Shown: one piece after another, positions 9,370 to 16,922 of the stretch | Layout of the letters: each line of letters begins with the position of its first letter | Position numbering within the stretch: position 1 is the first letter of the stretch | DNA from: Myxococcota bacterium | GTDB lineage: Bacteria > Myxococcota_A > UBA796 > JAJRTE01 | NCBI GenBank assembly: GCA_024278455.1 | Contig: JAJRTE010000101.1 | Span: 16,560 to 80,559, forward strand | DNA: 64,000 bases | Direction: 5' to 3' | Made by a program: the position numbers and the translations under genes | Notes under the pieces: generated by a model | Databases searched by the model: none | What the model was told of the DNA's origin: nothing | Seen by the model: the letters and a program-made list of their open reading frames with translations, nothing else

Positions 9370-9381
9370 GGCGTTGCACAG

Positions 9382-9522
9382 CTACTGCGTGGTGACCTCG
9401 AGAAGGTGTGCTCCTTCTTCTCGAGAAACGATCCTGGCGAGACAGATCAGCTTGTGGGCCAATGTCCAGGCGCGCCGTTTCTGCCTGAGATCTTCTCTTG
9501 CCGGCTCTTCATTCACTTCCAT
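9382..9522 (-). CDS. very small hypothetical protein
   Basis: 46 aa, starting MEVNEEP and containing KRRAWTLAHKLICLARIV, a likely basic helix. The same frame is open back to a TTG immediately after the channel stop, which would give 80 aa and translational coupling. Nothing is recognisable. It is listed because codon use here resembles that of neighbouring genes and the downstream 101-aa frame follows 12 bp later. Confidence 0.3.
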   Translation of the reverse strand: MEVNEEPAREDLRQKRRAWTLAHKLICLARIVSREEGAHLLEVTTQ

Positions 9523-9624
9523 CTGGCCTTGCCTTTTCTCACCTTCGGTGCCGACCCGCTTCTCGAGCGCCTGCCGTTCGAACCTGCACGCTCCGGGGCC
9601 GTGGGGGATCCTTCCTCTCTGCAA

Positions 9625-12204
9625 TCAGGGTTCCTCCTTTTGTCGCCGCCCTGCCAGCACCCGGGTGTCTCCGACCGCGCAGACCGAAACGACGTCGTCG
9701 AGACGGAACACGAAGCCGTCGTCGCCGGGCCTGGGATTGAGGTGGAACGTTCGTGTCCCGGATGTCCTGTCGTGTAGTTCGACACCGAGGAGTATCAGCC
9801 TGTCCCGCTGGTAGAGCAGGTAGAGCAACTGGCGAAAGGTGACGGTGGCCCCTGGTGGGGGCTGGTCGCCTGGCTGAAACAGCAGGCGGCAGATGTCCTC
9901 GCCTGTTTCGCTGAGGAGTTGTTCGTAGATGCCGGCGATACCGGGAACGAAGATCGCCTGGGCGATGAACTCGTTGCGTGCCCGCTCCCGGGAGATCACG
10001 GTGCACGAGCGGGTGGAGGCACCGGCGGGAGACCAGGTCGCCGCGCGCTGCTCGAGCAACTCGCCGATCTCCGGGTCGCTGACCTCGGCGACCATGCGGA
10101 AGTTGGGCCGGAACAGGTCGGGTCGCTGCTTGAGCATGTCCCACAGCTTGAGCACGCCGAGGACCGTGCGCGCGTCCGGGTCCCGGTGGCCGTACCGGGG
10201 CGAGAACACGATCATGTCGATATCCGGAAGCCGGAAGCCACCGACGGTCTCGTCCATGTACTGGCGTTCATCCAGGATGTCTCCCGGGACTACCTCGACC
10301 GGGACCAGCGGTTCGTCCGTATCCAGGAAGCGATAGACGACGCGGCCATCATGCCGTTCGAAGTGGCCGGGCACCTTGACCCGGCGGGCGATTCTCCTCA
10401 TGGAGTGGGAGAGGAACTGTTCGACCACGTCTCCCACCTCCTCTTCGGTGGCGGTCATGATGTGGATCTGTGGTCGCCGGAGGAAGAGGATGAGCTGTTC
10501 CACGAACTCGACGAGACCTTCCCGGAAGTTGCTGATCACGATCTTCTCGATGCCGCAGGAATCGGGACATAGCTCGAGGCTCGGGACGGTCCCCTCGACA
10601 GGTGGCGGGGGGGCAGGGTCGGGCAGCATGCCGGTCGCGAAGTCCACGCCGAGCCGCTTCAACTCCTCGAACCCGGTCGAGAGCCCGATGATACCCATGA
10701 TGTCGGTCGAGATGACGTGCTCGGGGTCGGGGTTCAGGACCGGCACGAGGTCTGCGGTCGTGGCGATGCCTGGGCCGTCAGGAAGGATCATGAATCCGAG
10801 CAGCACGACGCCGTAGTGCGCGCAACCGATGGACACCAGGTCGGCCCAGCGCGTGGGGCGGACCGAGCCGGGGGAGAGACCGCAGACGCTTTTCTCGCCG
10901 AACAGCACCGTGTAGATCTCCTGTCCCGCGGATGTAAGCAGCTCTCGGTACATCTCTTCGATCCCGGGGTACAGCACGATGTTGCTGAGCAGCAGGCTCG
11001 CGAACCGCGTCATGGGGATGGGGTAGATCCTCCCGCCCCCTGCTTCCACGGCGGCGCCGAGGTTGCCTTCCCCGTAGAGTTCGGCCAGGATGGTCCCCTC
11101 CGGGTTGAGCTGCCGCACCGAGAGAATCTGGGAGACGATGCTGGCGTCCGAATCGGGGTCTTCCGGATTGCCGAGCAGAATGACCCGGCTCGCCCGTTCG
11201 GTGTCCACCTTGCGAAGGTCCTGCACGACCCAAGGGTTGCCCGAACGGTAGCGAACGCGGCCCAACTCCGGCCTGAACAGGTAGTCCGGCCGGTTCTTGT
11301 CCCGGCCCAGCACGGCGATACGCGCCTTGCGCAGGTGCTTGTGGTAGTACCGCAGGAGTTCGTTCAGCAGCAGGTGGGCCGACGGCGACGGGTTGAGGAG
11401 AGCCGAATGGTCCCGCATGCCGAGCGGCCGGCCTCGAGCCGCATTCACCAACTCCTCGACCACGTTGGTGCCGATACCGATGAGGAACGACACCACGAAC
11501 ACCCCCCCGATGGTCAGCAGGAACGAGATGACGAGCAGCACACCGGCTCGAGGTTCCCGGACCAGGTTGCCCGGGTCCTCGAGCTGGCGGAACGCCCACC
11601 AGACGGTGGTACCGAAGCTGTGGTCCCTTTCGTCGATCTTGCCGTCCTCGTTGTAGTCGAATCCTCCTGCCACACCGGTCAGTGCAACGCCGCCGTCGGC
11701 CTCGATCTCGTGGAGGTTGGACATCAGCGCACCTCCCACGAAGGAGAGGATCAGCACCACCGAGCCCACGAACATGAGCTGGAACTTGCGCTTCACGAGG
11801 ATGACCCACACCTCCTTGGCCACCGGGGCCCAGTAACGGATGAGGAGGAACATCCGCATGAAGCGCACCAGCCGCAGGGTTTTGAGACCCTTGGCCGGGG
11901 GGTACAGGTATTCCACAGGGAGGAAACTCAACGTGGCGATCAGGTCGAGCGCGAGGAGCAGCCCTTCCCCGAGACGGGCCTTGCGCTCCCGTCCGGCCTG
12001 GTAGTACACCGCGGCACGGATGGCGAATTCAAAGGCGAAAACGAAAAAGAACGCCAGGGAGAGTTGCCTCGACGCTGTACGGGTCAGCGCGTTTTCGGGC
12101 AGAACGGATGCAATGATGAGAATCGAAAGCAGTACCTTGACGACGTCCTTGTCGAGGAATTCCCGCAGGCTGGCGAGCCGGGTCTGTCGGCGATTCTTTG
12201 CCAT
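9625..12204 (-). CDS. CASTOR/POLLUX-type ion channel with RCK-like domains and an EF-hand-like loop
   Basis: 859 aa. The N-terminal region has six membrane segments of voltage-channel type (about residues 20-245), including an Arg-rich S4-like stretch (LRLVRFMRMFLLIRYW). The pore region is FGTTVWWAFRQLEDPGNL, closer to the CASTOR/POLLUX filter than to the K+-channel GYG. The long cytoplasmic part contains repeated Rossmann-like RCK segments (about 295-430 and 590-760), the CASTOR/POLLUX-specific YPGIEEMYRELLTSAGQEIYT and its C-terminal counterpart VPGIAGIYEQLLSETGEDICRLL. Just before the pore helix sits a perfect EF-hand/dockerin-like loop (DYNEDGKIDERD, residues 183-194), on the extracytoplasmic side by topology. 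Family members conduct cations under Ca2+/ligand control of the RCK ring. Its own ribosome binding site is GAGGA. Confidence 0.85.
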   Translation of the reverse strand: MAKNRRQTRLASLREFLDKDVVKVLLSILIIASVLPENALTRTASRQLSLAFFFVFAFEFAIRAAVYYQAGRERKARLGEGLLLALDLIATLSFLPVEYLYPPAKGLKTLRLVRFMRMFLLIRYWAPVAKEVWVILVKRKFQLMFVGSVVLILSFVGGALMSNLHEIEADGGVALTGVAGGFDYNEDGKIDERDHSFGTTVWWAFRQLEDPGNLVREPRAGVLLVISFLLTIGGVFVVSFLIGIGTNVVEELVNAARGRPLGMRDHSALLNPSPSAHLLLNELLRYYHKHLRKARIAVLGRDKNRPDYLFRPELGRVRYRSGNPWVVQDLRKVDTERASRVILLGNPEDPDSDASIVSQILSVRQLNPEGTILAELYGEGNLGAAVEAGGGRIYPIPMTRFASLLLSNIVLYPGIEEMYRELLTSAGQEIYTVLFGEKSVCGLSPGSVRPTRWADLVSIGCAHYGVVLLGFMILPDGPGIATTADLVPVLNPDPEHVISTDIMGIIGLSTGFEELKRLGVDFATGMLPDPAPPPPVEGTVPSLELCPDSCGIEKIVISNFREGLVEFVEQLILFLRRPQIHIMTATEEEVGDVVEQFLSHSMRRIARRVKVPGHFERHDGRVVYRFLDTDEPLVPVEVVPGDILDERQYMDETVGGFRLPDIDMIVFSPRYGHRDPDARTVLGVLKLWDMLKQRPDLFRPNFRMVAEVSDPEIGELLEQRAATWSPAGASTRSCTVISRERARNEFIAQAIFVPGIAGIYEQLLSETGEDICRLLFQPGDQPPPGATVTFRQLLYLLYQRDRLILLGVELHDRTSGTRTFHLNPRPGDDGFVFRLDDVVSVCAVGDTRVLAGRRQKEEP

Positions 12205-12287
12205 GGTACAATCCTCGAGCCGTGCCGCTCATCGGCGAACGAAGGCGTGCAAAGCGATCCCGGCGAATGTGCTGGATGCCTCTATCA

Positions 12288-12764
12288 TCATGCCAGTCCA
12301 CCAAGCTCGAGGATGATGCACCACTCCCCGGGCGTGACCGGCTGGATCGACAACCGGGCACCTTTGCGCGTCACCATCATGTCCTCGAGACCCGGTGTCC
12401 GCTTCAAAGTCTGCAGCGGTATCGGGGTGCGGAAGGCCCTGTCTGCGCGGATGTCCACCCGGTACCAGCGGGGATTTTCCGGTGTGCTCCTCGGGTCGAA
12501 GTACCGGCTCGAGGGGTCCCAGGCCGTATCGTCGGGGTACCCGGCCCGAACGACGACCGCCGTCCCCGCAACGACCGGGGGACTCACCCGGCTGTGATAG
12601 AACAGCACACCGTCGCCCACCTGGACCCGGTCGCGCAGGAGATTCCTGGCCTGGTAGTTCCGTACACCTTCCCACCAGGCAGTCTGGTCCGGCTCCTGCA
12701 AGAGATCCTGGAAGCTGTAGACCGACGGCTCGCTCTTGAACAGCCAGTATCGCCTCGAGGACAT
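12288..12764 (-). CDS. EVE-domain protein
   Basis: 158 aa, a full-length single EVE domain. Marks are the N-terminal YWLFKSEPSVYSFQDL, then WWEGVRNYQARNLLRD, GDGVLFYHSR and the C-terminal QPVTPGEWCIILELG. EVE folds are PUA-like binders of modified nucleobases and are related to YTH domains; bacterial free-standing copies are thought to read or process modified DNA/RNA. The ATG at 12764 has GGAGG 9 nt upstream. The gene is divergent from the glycosyltransferase-TPR gene, with 183 bp between the two starts, and precedes the channel gene on the same strand. Confidence 0.93.
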   Translation of the reverse strand: MSSRRYWLFKSEPSVYSFQDLLQEPDQTAWWEGVRNYQARNLLRDRVQVGDGVLFYHSRVSPPVVAGTAVVVRAGYPDDTAWDPSSRYFDPRSTPENPRWYRVDIRADRAFRTPIPLQTLKRTPGLEDMMVTRKGARLSIQPVTPGEWCIILELGGLA

Positions 12765-12947
12765 GTGCCACCTCCGTGCAAACCGTCTTGCCGCTGCGCG
12801 GCACCTGGCGAACGACGACCGGTCGCCGCGCTTGCGAATTGTGCCTCGAGTCCGGGGTGGCGTCCAGTACCTCGTGACGCCGGTGCCCGGAATCTCACCG
12901 CCAGACCCTGTTGCGCCCCGATCGGCCCGCATGGTACTAATCACCCC

Positions 12948-15218
12948 ATGAAGACGGCGCGCGACACGGTCGGGTGGATTCTCGTGGCGACCATGCTGGT
13001 GGCAATCCCGGTCGCCTGGCGCGAAGCGGTCCTGGATGATGCGTTCATTGCGTTTCGATACGCCCACAACCTGGCCTCCGGGGTGGGGCTGGTCTTCAAC
13101 CCCGGGGAACGGGTGGAGGGATTCACGAGCCCGCTCTGGACGTTGATCATGGCGGCGGGCATCTCGGCGGGCGCCGATCCCGCGATCCTGGCACAGATTC
13201 TCTCCGTTCTGTGCAACATCACGCTGGCCGCGGTGGTCTACCGATTCGGGAGGCGGCAACTTGGATTCGGTGCTGGGTGGGCCTGGGCTCCGGTGGCCCT
13301 CCTGGTCGCAAACGTCAACCTGGGCGCCTGGGCCGCCCACGGGCTCGAAACGAACCTGTTCGCCTTGCTGGTGATGGCCGGGGCGGCCTCGCTGGTGCCG
13401 GAACTCGCGCGCAAGCCGCCGGGACGCCGGCTGCTGGGCGGACTTGCGCTCGGCATGGCGACATGGACAAGACCAGAGGGCGTCGTCTTCCTGCCCGTCA
13501 TCCTGCTGGCCGCGCACACCGCGAACCGGTGCCTGCCCGGCACCAGGCGCGCACGGCATGGCGACCGAGACAGACCCGTTCGCAACGAGGGGAATGACCC
13601 GCTCCCGCTGCTCGAGGCCGCAAGGCGCGAACTCCCGGCCCTGCTGACCTGGCTTCTGCTGGTCGTGGCGCTGTTTCTCGGCCGCCGTGCCTACTACGGA
13701 GCATGGCTCCCGAACACCTACTATGCCAAGGCGACGGGAGGAGCAGGAGCCCTGAGCAACGGGCTGGACTACTTGCGCGACTTCGTCCTGTCGTCCTGGT
13801 TGTACGGGGCGGCCGTGATACCGGCCGTGCTGGCCCTGTCGCTGCGCCGCACGCCCGCCCGGTGGGTGCTCGCGGCCATGGTGGCGACCAACGTGGCCTA
13901 CGTGGTCTGGCTGGGAGGGGACACGTTCGCCGGGGCACGGTTCTTCATGCCGGCCCTGGGACCATCTTGCCTCCTCGTGGCAGATGGGCTGGCAGCGGTG
14001 CTCGAACGGTTACCTTTCCGCCAGCGGGCTCGAAACGTTTGCGCCGGCGCGCTGGTCCTGGCCATGGCGGGGGCGACGGTCCTGGTCACCTGGCCTCCCC
14101 TGGCGCGGCAGGCGGAGTTGGCGGCATCCATGACCCGGAACCGGGCCTACCTGGGGCGACTCCTTCGTGCCATCACCCCCCCGGAGACGCTCATGGCGTT
14201 GACCACGGTCGGGGCGCTCCCGTACCACGCGGAGCGGCCGGTGATCGATCTCTACGGCCTGACCGACGCGCACATCGCCCGGGTCCACGTCATACCGGGC
14301 GAGGGGGGAGGAACGGGGCACGAAAAGGGCGACGGCCGGTACGTGTTGTCCCGGTCGCCCGACCTGATCCTCTTGCGCAACGTCTGGATCGCCGACGTGC
14401 CCATCGAAGACCACCGTGCGCTGTACGGACTATCGGAACACCAGATCGCCGCGGACCCCCGTTTCCGGGAGGCCTACGTGCCGGTCGATCTGCAGTTGCG
14501 CCCGGACCTGTTGTTCGGTTTCTACGCGAACAAGCATTCCGTGGACATCGACGCCCTCGAAGCGGCGTTCGCGAAACAGGACCTCAGCGCATTCGGCCCC
14601 CTCGAGCGGTTGAACAGCGAGCGGGGCATGGACCTGGTGTTCTTCCGGCAAGGCCTGGACCTCGTCGCTGCCGGTCGCCTGGAGGCTGCTCGAGTCGCCT
14701 TCTCCCGCTCGTTGAGCCTGTACCCCGGGTCCGTCGATGTCCACCTGGCCATGGCCCGGCTTCTCGAGAGCCAGGGCGAATGGCCGGAAGCCACGAAGCA
14801 CCTCGAGCAGGCTCGAAACCTGAGTCCGGATCGGGCCGATATCCTTGCCGGCCTGGGTGCCATGTATGCTCGAACCGGCCGTCTCGAGGAGGCCGCGAGA
14901 ACGCTGCAAAAAGCCACGCAACTGGTTCCCGCGGACAGAACGGCGTGGGAGGACCTGGCCACGGTCCTCCTCAAGCAGCAACGCCATGCAGAAGCGGTGC
15001 CGGTGCTCCAGCACGTGGTGGACCTGGACCCGGAGGCGCATGAAGCATGGGTCAAGCTCGGCGTGTCCGCAGCCATGGCGGGCGACTGGCATTCGGCCCG
15101 GTGCGCCCTCGAGAGGGCGCGTGCGCTCGCGCCCGATACCCCCGAGGTGCTGGCATTCCAGGTGTGGTTCGCCGCGCATGCGCCGGCAAGCGTGGCTGAC
15201 CGTCCGTGTCTCGAGTGA
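12948..15218 (+). CDS. membrane glycosyltransferase (GT-C type) with C-terminal TPR repeats
   Basis: 756 aa. About ten transmembrane segments occupy residues 7-390. The first extracytoplasmic loop, LDDAFIAFRYAHNLASG, holds the DD catalytic motif of GT-C lipid-linked sugar transferases. GERVEGFTSPLWTL and the GAWLPNTYYAK loop recall arabinofuranosyltransferase-like/GT-C families. After a soluble segment (about 400-560) come four TPR units (for example EAARVAFSRSLSLYPGSVDV, EEAARTLQKATQLVPADRTA). It probably transfers a sugar from polyprenyl phosphate to a surface glycan or protein, with the TPRs outside the membrane as a docking platform. The chosen ATG is the first one in frame followed immediately by the first membrane segment. 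Confidence 0.82.
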   Translation: MKTARDTVGWILVATMLVAIPVAWREAVLDDAFIAFRYAHNLASGVGLVFNPGERVEGFTSPLWTLIMAAGISAGADPAILAQILSVLCNITLAAVVYRFGRRQLGFGAGWAWAPVALLVANVNLGAWAAHGLETNLFALLVMAGAASLVPELARKPPGRRLLGGLALGMATWTRPEGVVFLPVILLAAHTANRCLPGTRRARHGDRDRPVRNEGNDPLPLLEAARRELPALLTWLLLVVALFLGRRAYYGAWLPNTYYAKATGGAGALSNGLDYLRDFVLSSWLYGAAVIPAVLALSLRRTPARWVLAAMVATNVAYVVWLGGDTFAGARFFMPALGPSCLLVADGLAAVLERLPFRQRARNVCAGALVLAMAGATVLVTWPPLARQAELAASMTRNRAYLGRLLRAITPPETLMALTTVGALPYHAERPVIDLYGLTDAHIARVHVIPGEGGGTGHEKGDGRYVLSRSPDLILLRNVWIADVPIEDHRALYGLSEHQIAADPRFREAYVPVDLQLRPDLLFGFYANKHSVDIDALEAAFAKQDLSAFGPLERLNSERGMDLVFFRQGLDLVAAGRLEAARVAFSRSLSLYPGSVDVHLAMARLLESQGEWPEATKHLEQARNLSPDRADILAGLGAMYARTGRLEEAARTLQKATQLVPADRTAWEDLATVLLKQQRHAEAVPVLQHVVDLDPEAHEAWVKLGVSAAMAGDWHSARCALERARALAPDTPEVLAFQVWFAAHAPASVADRPCLE

Positions 15219-15250
15219 CACCTGGTCTCGATGGGACGTCGAGAAGCGGC

Positions 15251-15743
15251 CTATTCGCCGGTGTAGACCACGGTCGGCTGCCCCGGGAGGAGATCCTCGA
15301 TGAGCACGTCGAACTCGAGGACCTGGCCGTCGCGCACCACGGTGAGCGTCCGGACCGTACCAACCTCCCCCCGGAGCAGGAGCTTGACATCGTCCAGGGT
15401 CGCCCATGCCAAGTCGCTCCCGTCGATCGCGGCGAGCAGGCCGCCCACCTCGATGCCTTGTCGCGCGGCGTCGCTGGGTCGATACAGCATTTCCACAACG
15501 AACCCATCGTCGCGCACTGTGGGCTCGATACCGACGCGGTGCCATTCGTCGCCGTCGATCCTCGGGGCCTCGAGAGGTCACACAGGCAGCGTTTCCCCAT
15601 GCCGTCCACGCCGAAAACGAAGTGGCGATAGAACGGGTACCCCAGGAAACCCCTGGGGTCGATCCCGGAGATGGACAGGAGTTCGAAAAAGGCGTTGTCC
15701 TCCGGGACGACCACCGCCACAGAAGGAAGGGGAACAGGTAGGC
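15251..15743 (-). pseudogene. remnant of an aspartyl protease/PDZ-domain gene (truncated and frameshifted)
   Basis: Two pieces are in different frames. The upstream piece reads VVVPEDNAFFELLSISG then FLGYPFYRHFVFGVDG, matching the C-terminal end of retropepsin-like aspartyl proteases (consensus GxLGypFLrrF). It hits a frame break near 15565. The downstream frame, blocked upstream by a TGA, reads RIDGDEWHRVG and then a PDZ domain (DAARQGIEVGGLLAAIDG...LRGEVGTVRTLTVVRDG) to a proper stop. Such protease-PDZ proteins are common secreted proteins in this type of genome. The N-terminal two-thirds is missing exactly where the Rpn-like gene begins, suggesting that insertion disrupted it. The 88-aa PDZ piece may still be expressed. 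Confidence 0.65.
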
Positions 15744-16691
15744 CTACTTTCCTTGCTTCTTCAGATATGCCAGGATCTCTTCAATCGAAAACCGCCGCAG
15801 GATTTCCTCAGAAGGCAGTCCCTTCAATCGCTCATCAGGGGGCAGCCCTTTCAATCGCTCCTCAGAAGGCAGCCCTTTCAATCGCTCCTCAGAAGGCAGC
15901 CCCTTCAATCGCTGCTCGGGCGTGAAGTAGGACAGGACGACCTCCGGGGGCGTCTTCTGGATCATCTCTCCCAGGATCTCTCGATGGTAGTCTTCCACGG
16001 TGTACGGCACCTCGACTCCCTCCTCATGATAATTCTCGACCAGTTTCTGGAGGACCGTGCTCAGGTCCGGCCGCCTCCAGCGGTAGTGCCGCCATCCCGC
16101 CACCACACGGGCAGGGACGCCGCTGAACAGCTCCCACAGGGCGTTCCGCGGATCGTGCGACACCGCGTTCAGCACGACAACACGGATCTCCCGCACACCC
16201 CACCTTACATTGTACACACCTCGACACCGTTCGGTAAGGGCCGCTTGCGATGCGAGCCCTTCCGGAAACCTCGCCGTCACCGCGATCAGCCGGAAATCCT
16301 CCAGCGGCGCAAGCGGTTCCCCGGGACTACTGCACTGCTTCCGGTAGTTGACGAAATGGCCCAGGAATTCGTCCAGCGCCCAGGCGTCCAGGGGCTCCCG
16401 GAGCGATTTGAAGGTGAGCAGGTTGTGTCGCCCGAGGTCGTCCAGCCCGTCCGGCGGACTGTCCGGCGCCACGAACGCCTCCTCCAGCGCCTCCACGGCG
16501 ATGACTGCCACGTCGAGGAACTGCTGCCTGAGCGAGAGATCCTTCTCCAGTTCCACCCGAAAGCTGGTGTCATGGAAGAGATCGGTGAGAGCCAGGCCGA
16601 ACAGGCGGTGCCAGGGGACCATGAGAGACTCCTTCACGACCAGGGCAGCGATTGTGCCATGCATGACACAGCCATCCTTCATGCTATTCAT
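15744..16691 (-). CDS. Rpn/YhgA-like PD-(D/E)XK nuclease-family protein
   Basis: 315 aa. It belongs to the Rpn (recombination-promoting nuclease, 'transposase-like') family by the block PPDGLDDL...NLLTFKSLREPLDAWALDE, where the Asp and the TFKS Lys fit a PD-(D/E)XK site, followed by GHFVNYRKQ and RCRGVYNVRWGVREIRVVVLN. The C-terminus is a run of about four 9-residue repeats of the form ERLKGLPSE, encoded by near-identical 27-nt direct repeats (about 15800-15910), ending in a helix. Family members nick DNA and are scattered by horizontal transfer; some have been linked to phage defence. The gene contains no CTCGAG, unlike nearly all neighbours, and abuts a broken gene: signs of recent arrival. 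The true start could be the internal Met of MVPWHRLFG. Confidence 0.8.
   Translation of the reverse strand: MNSMKDGCVMHGTIAALVVKESLMVPWHRLFGLALTDLFHDTSFRVELEKDLSLRQQFLDVAVIAVEALEEAFVAPDSPPDGLDDLGRHNLLTFKSLREPLDAWALDEFLGHFVNYRKQCSSPGEPLAPLEDFRLIAVTARFPEGLASQAALTERCRGVYNVRWGVREIRVVVLNAVSHDPRNALWELFSGVPARVVAGWRHYRWRRPDLSTVLQKLVENYHEEGVEVPYTVEDYHREILGEMIQKTPPEVVLSYFTPEQRLKGLPSEERLKGLPSEERLKGLPPDERLKGLPSEEILRRFSIEEILAYLKKQGK
15800..15910. repeat. 27-nt tandem coding repeats in the Rpn-like gene
   Basis: About four near-identical 27-nt units encode ERLKGLPSE-type nonapeptides at the C-terminus of the Rpn-like protein. The repeat number is probably variable between strains. Confidence 0.8.
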
Positions 16692-16922
16692 GGAATGTCA
16701 ACATCATGCGCACCAAGACCGCGTCTCCGGTGACGCCCCGCCAATGGCGACGCCACGCTGGGATGGATAGCCCCGCTTGCGCAACGGAGGACCTGCCGGA
16801 ATCACCGACAGCACACGCGAACCGCGACCTGGACCCAAGCGTGCGCGACAGGGTTGCACCGGAGCATGGCTGTGTGATAGAGTTGCGGAAAACCTGGGAC
16901 TCTTTTCCAGCGGCAGGTGACG
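16692..16922. other. intergenic region between divergent Rpn-like and kinase genes
   Basis: About 230 bp with no supported gene and no clear sigma70 promoter or hairpin. It also lacks CTCGAG; the hole in that motif extends from about 15.57 to 17.24 kb, so part of it may have arrived with the Rpn-like gene. Confidence 0.4.

Noticed and set aside
8357..9379. Extension of Tag upstream to 340 aa
   Set aside because: The added 149 residues are Arg/His/Pro-rich non-coding translation; the ATG at 8932 has a strong ribosome binding site and begins the conserved Tag N-terminus.
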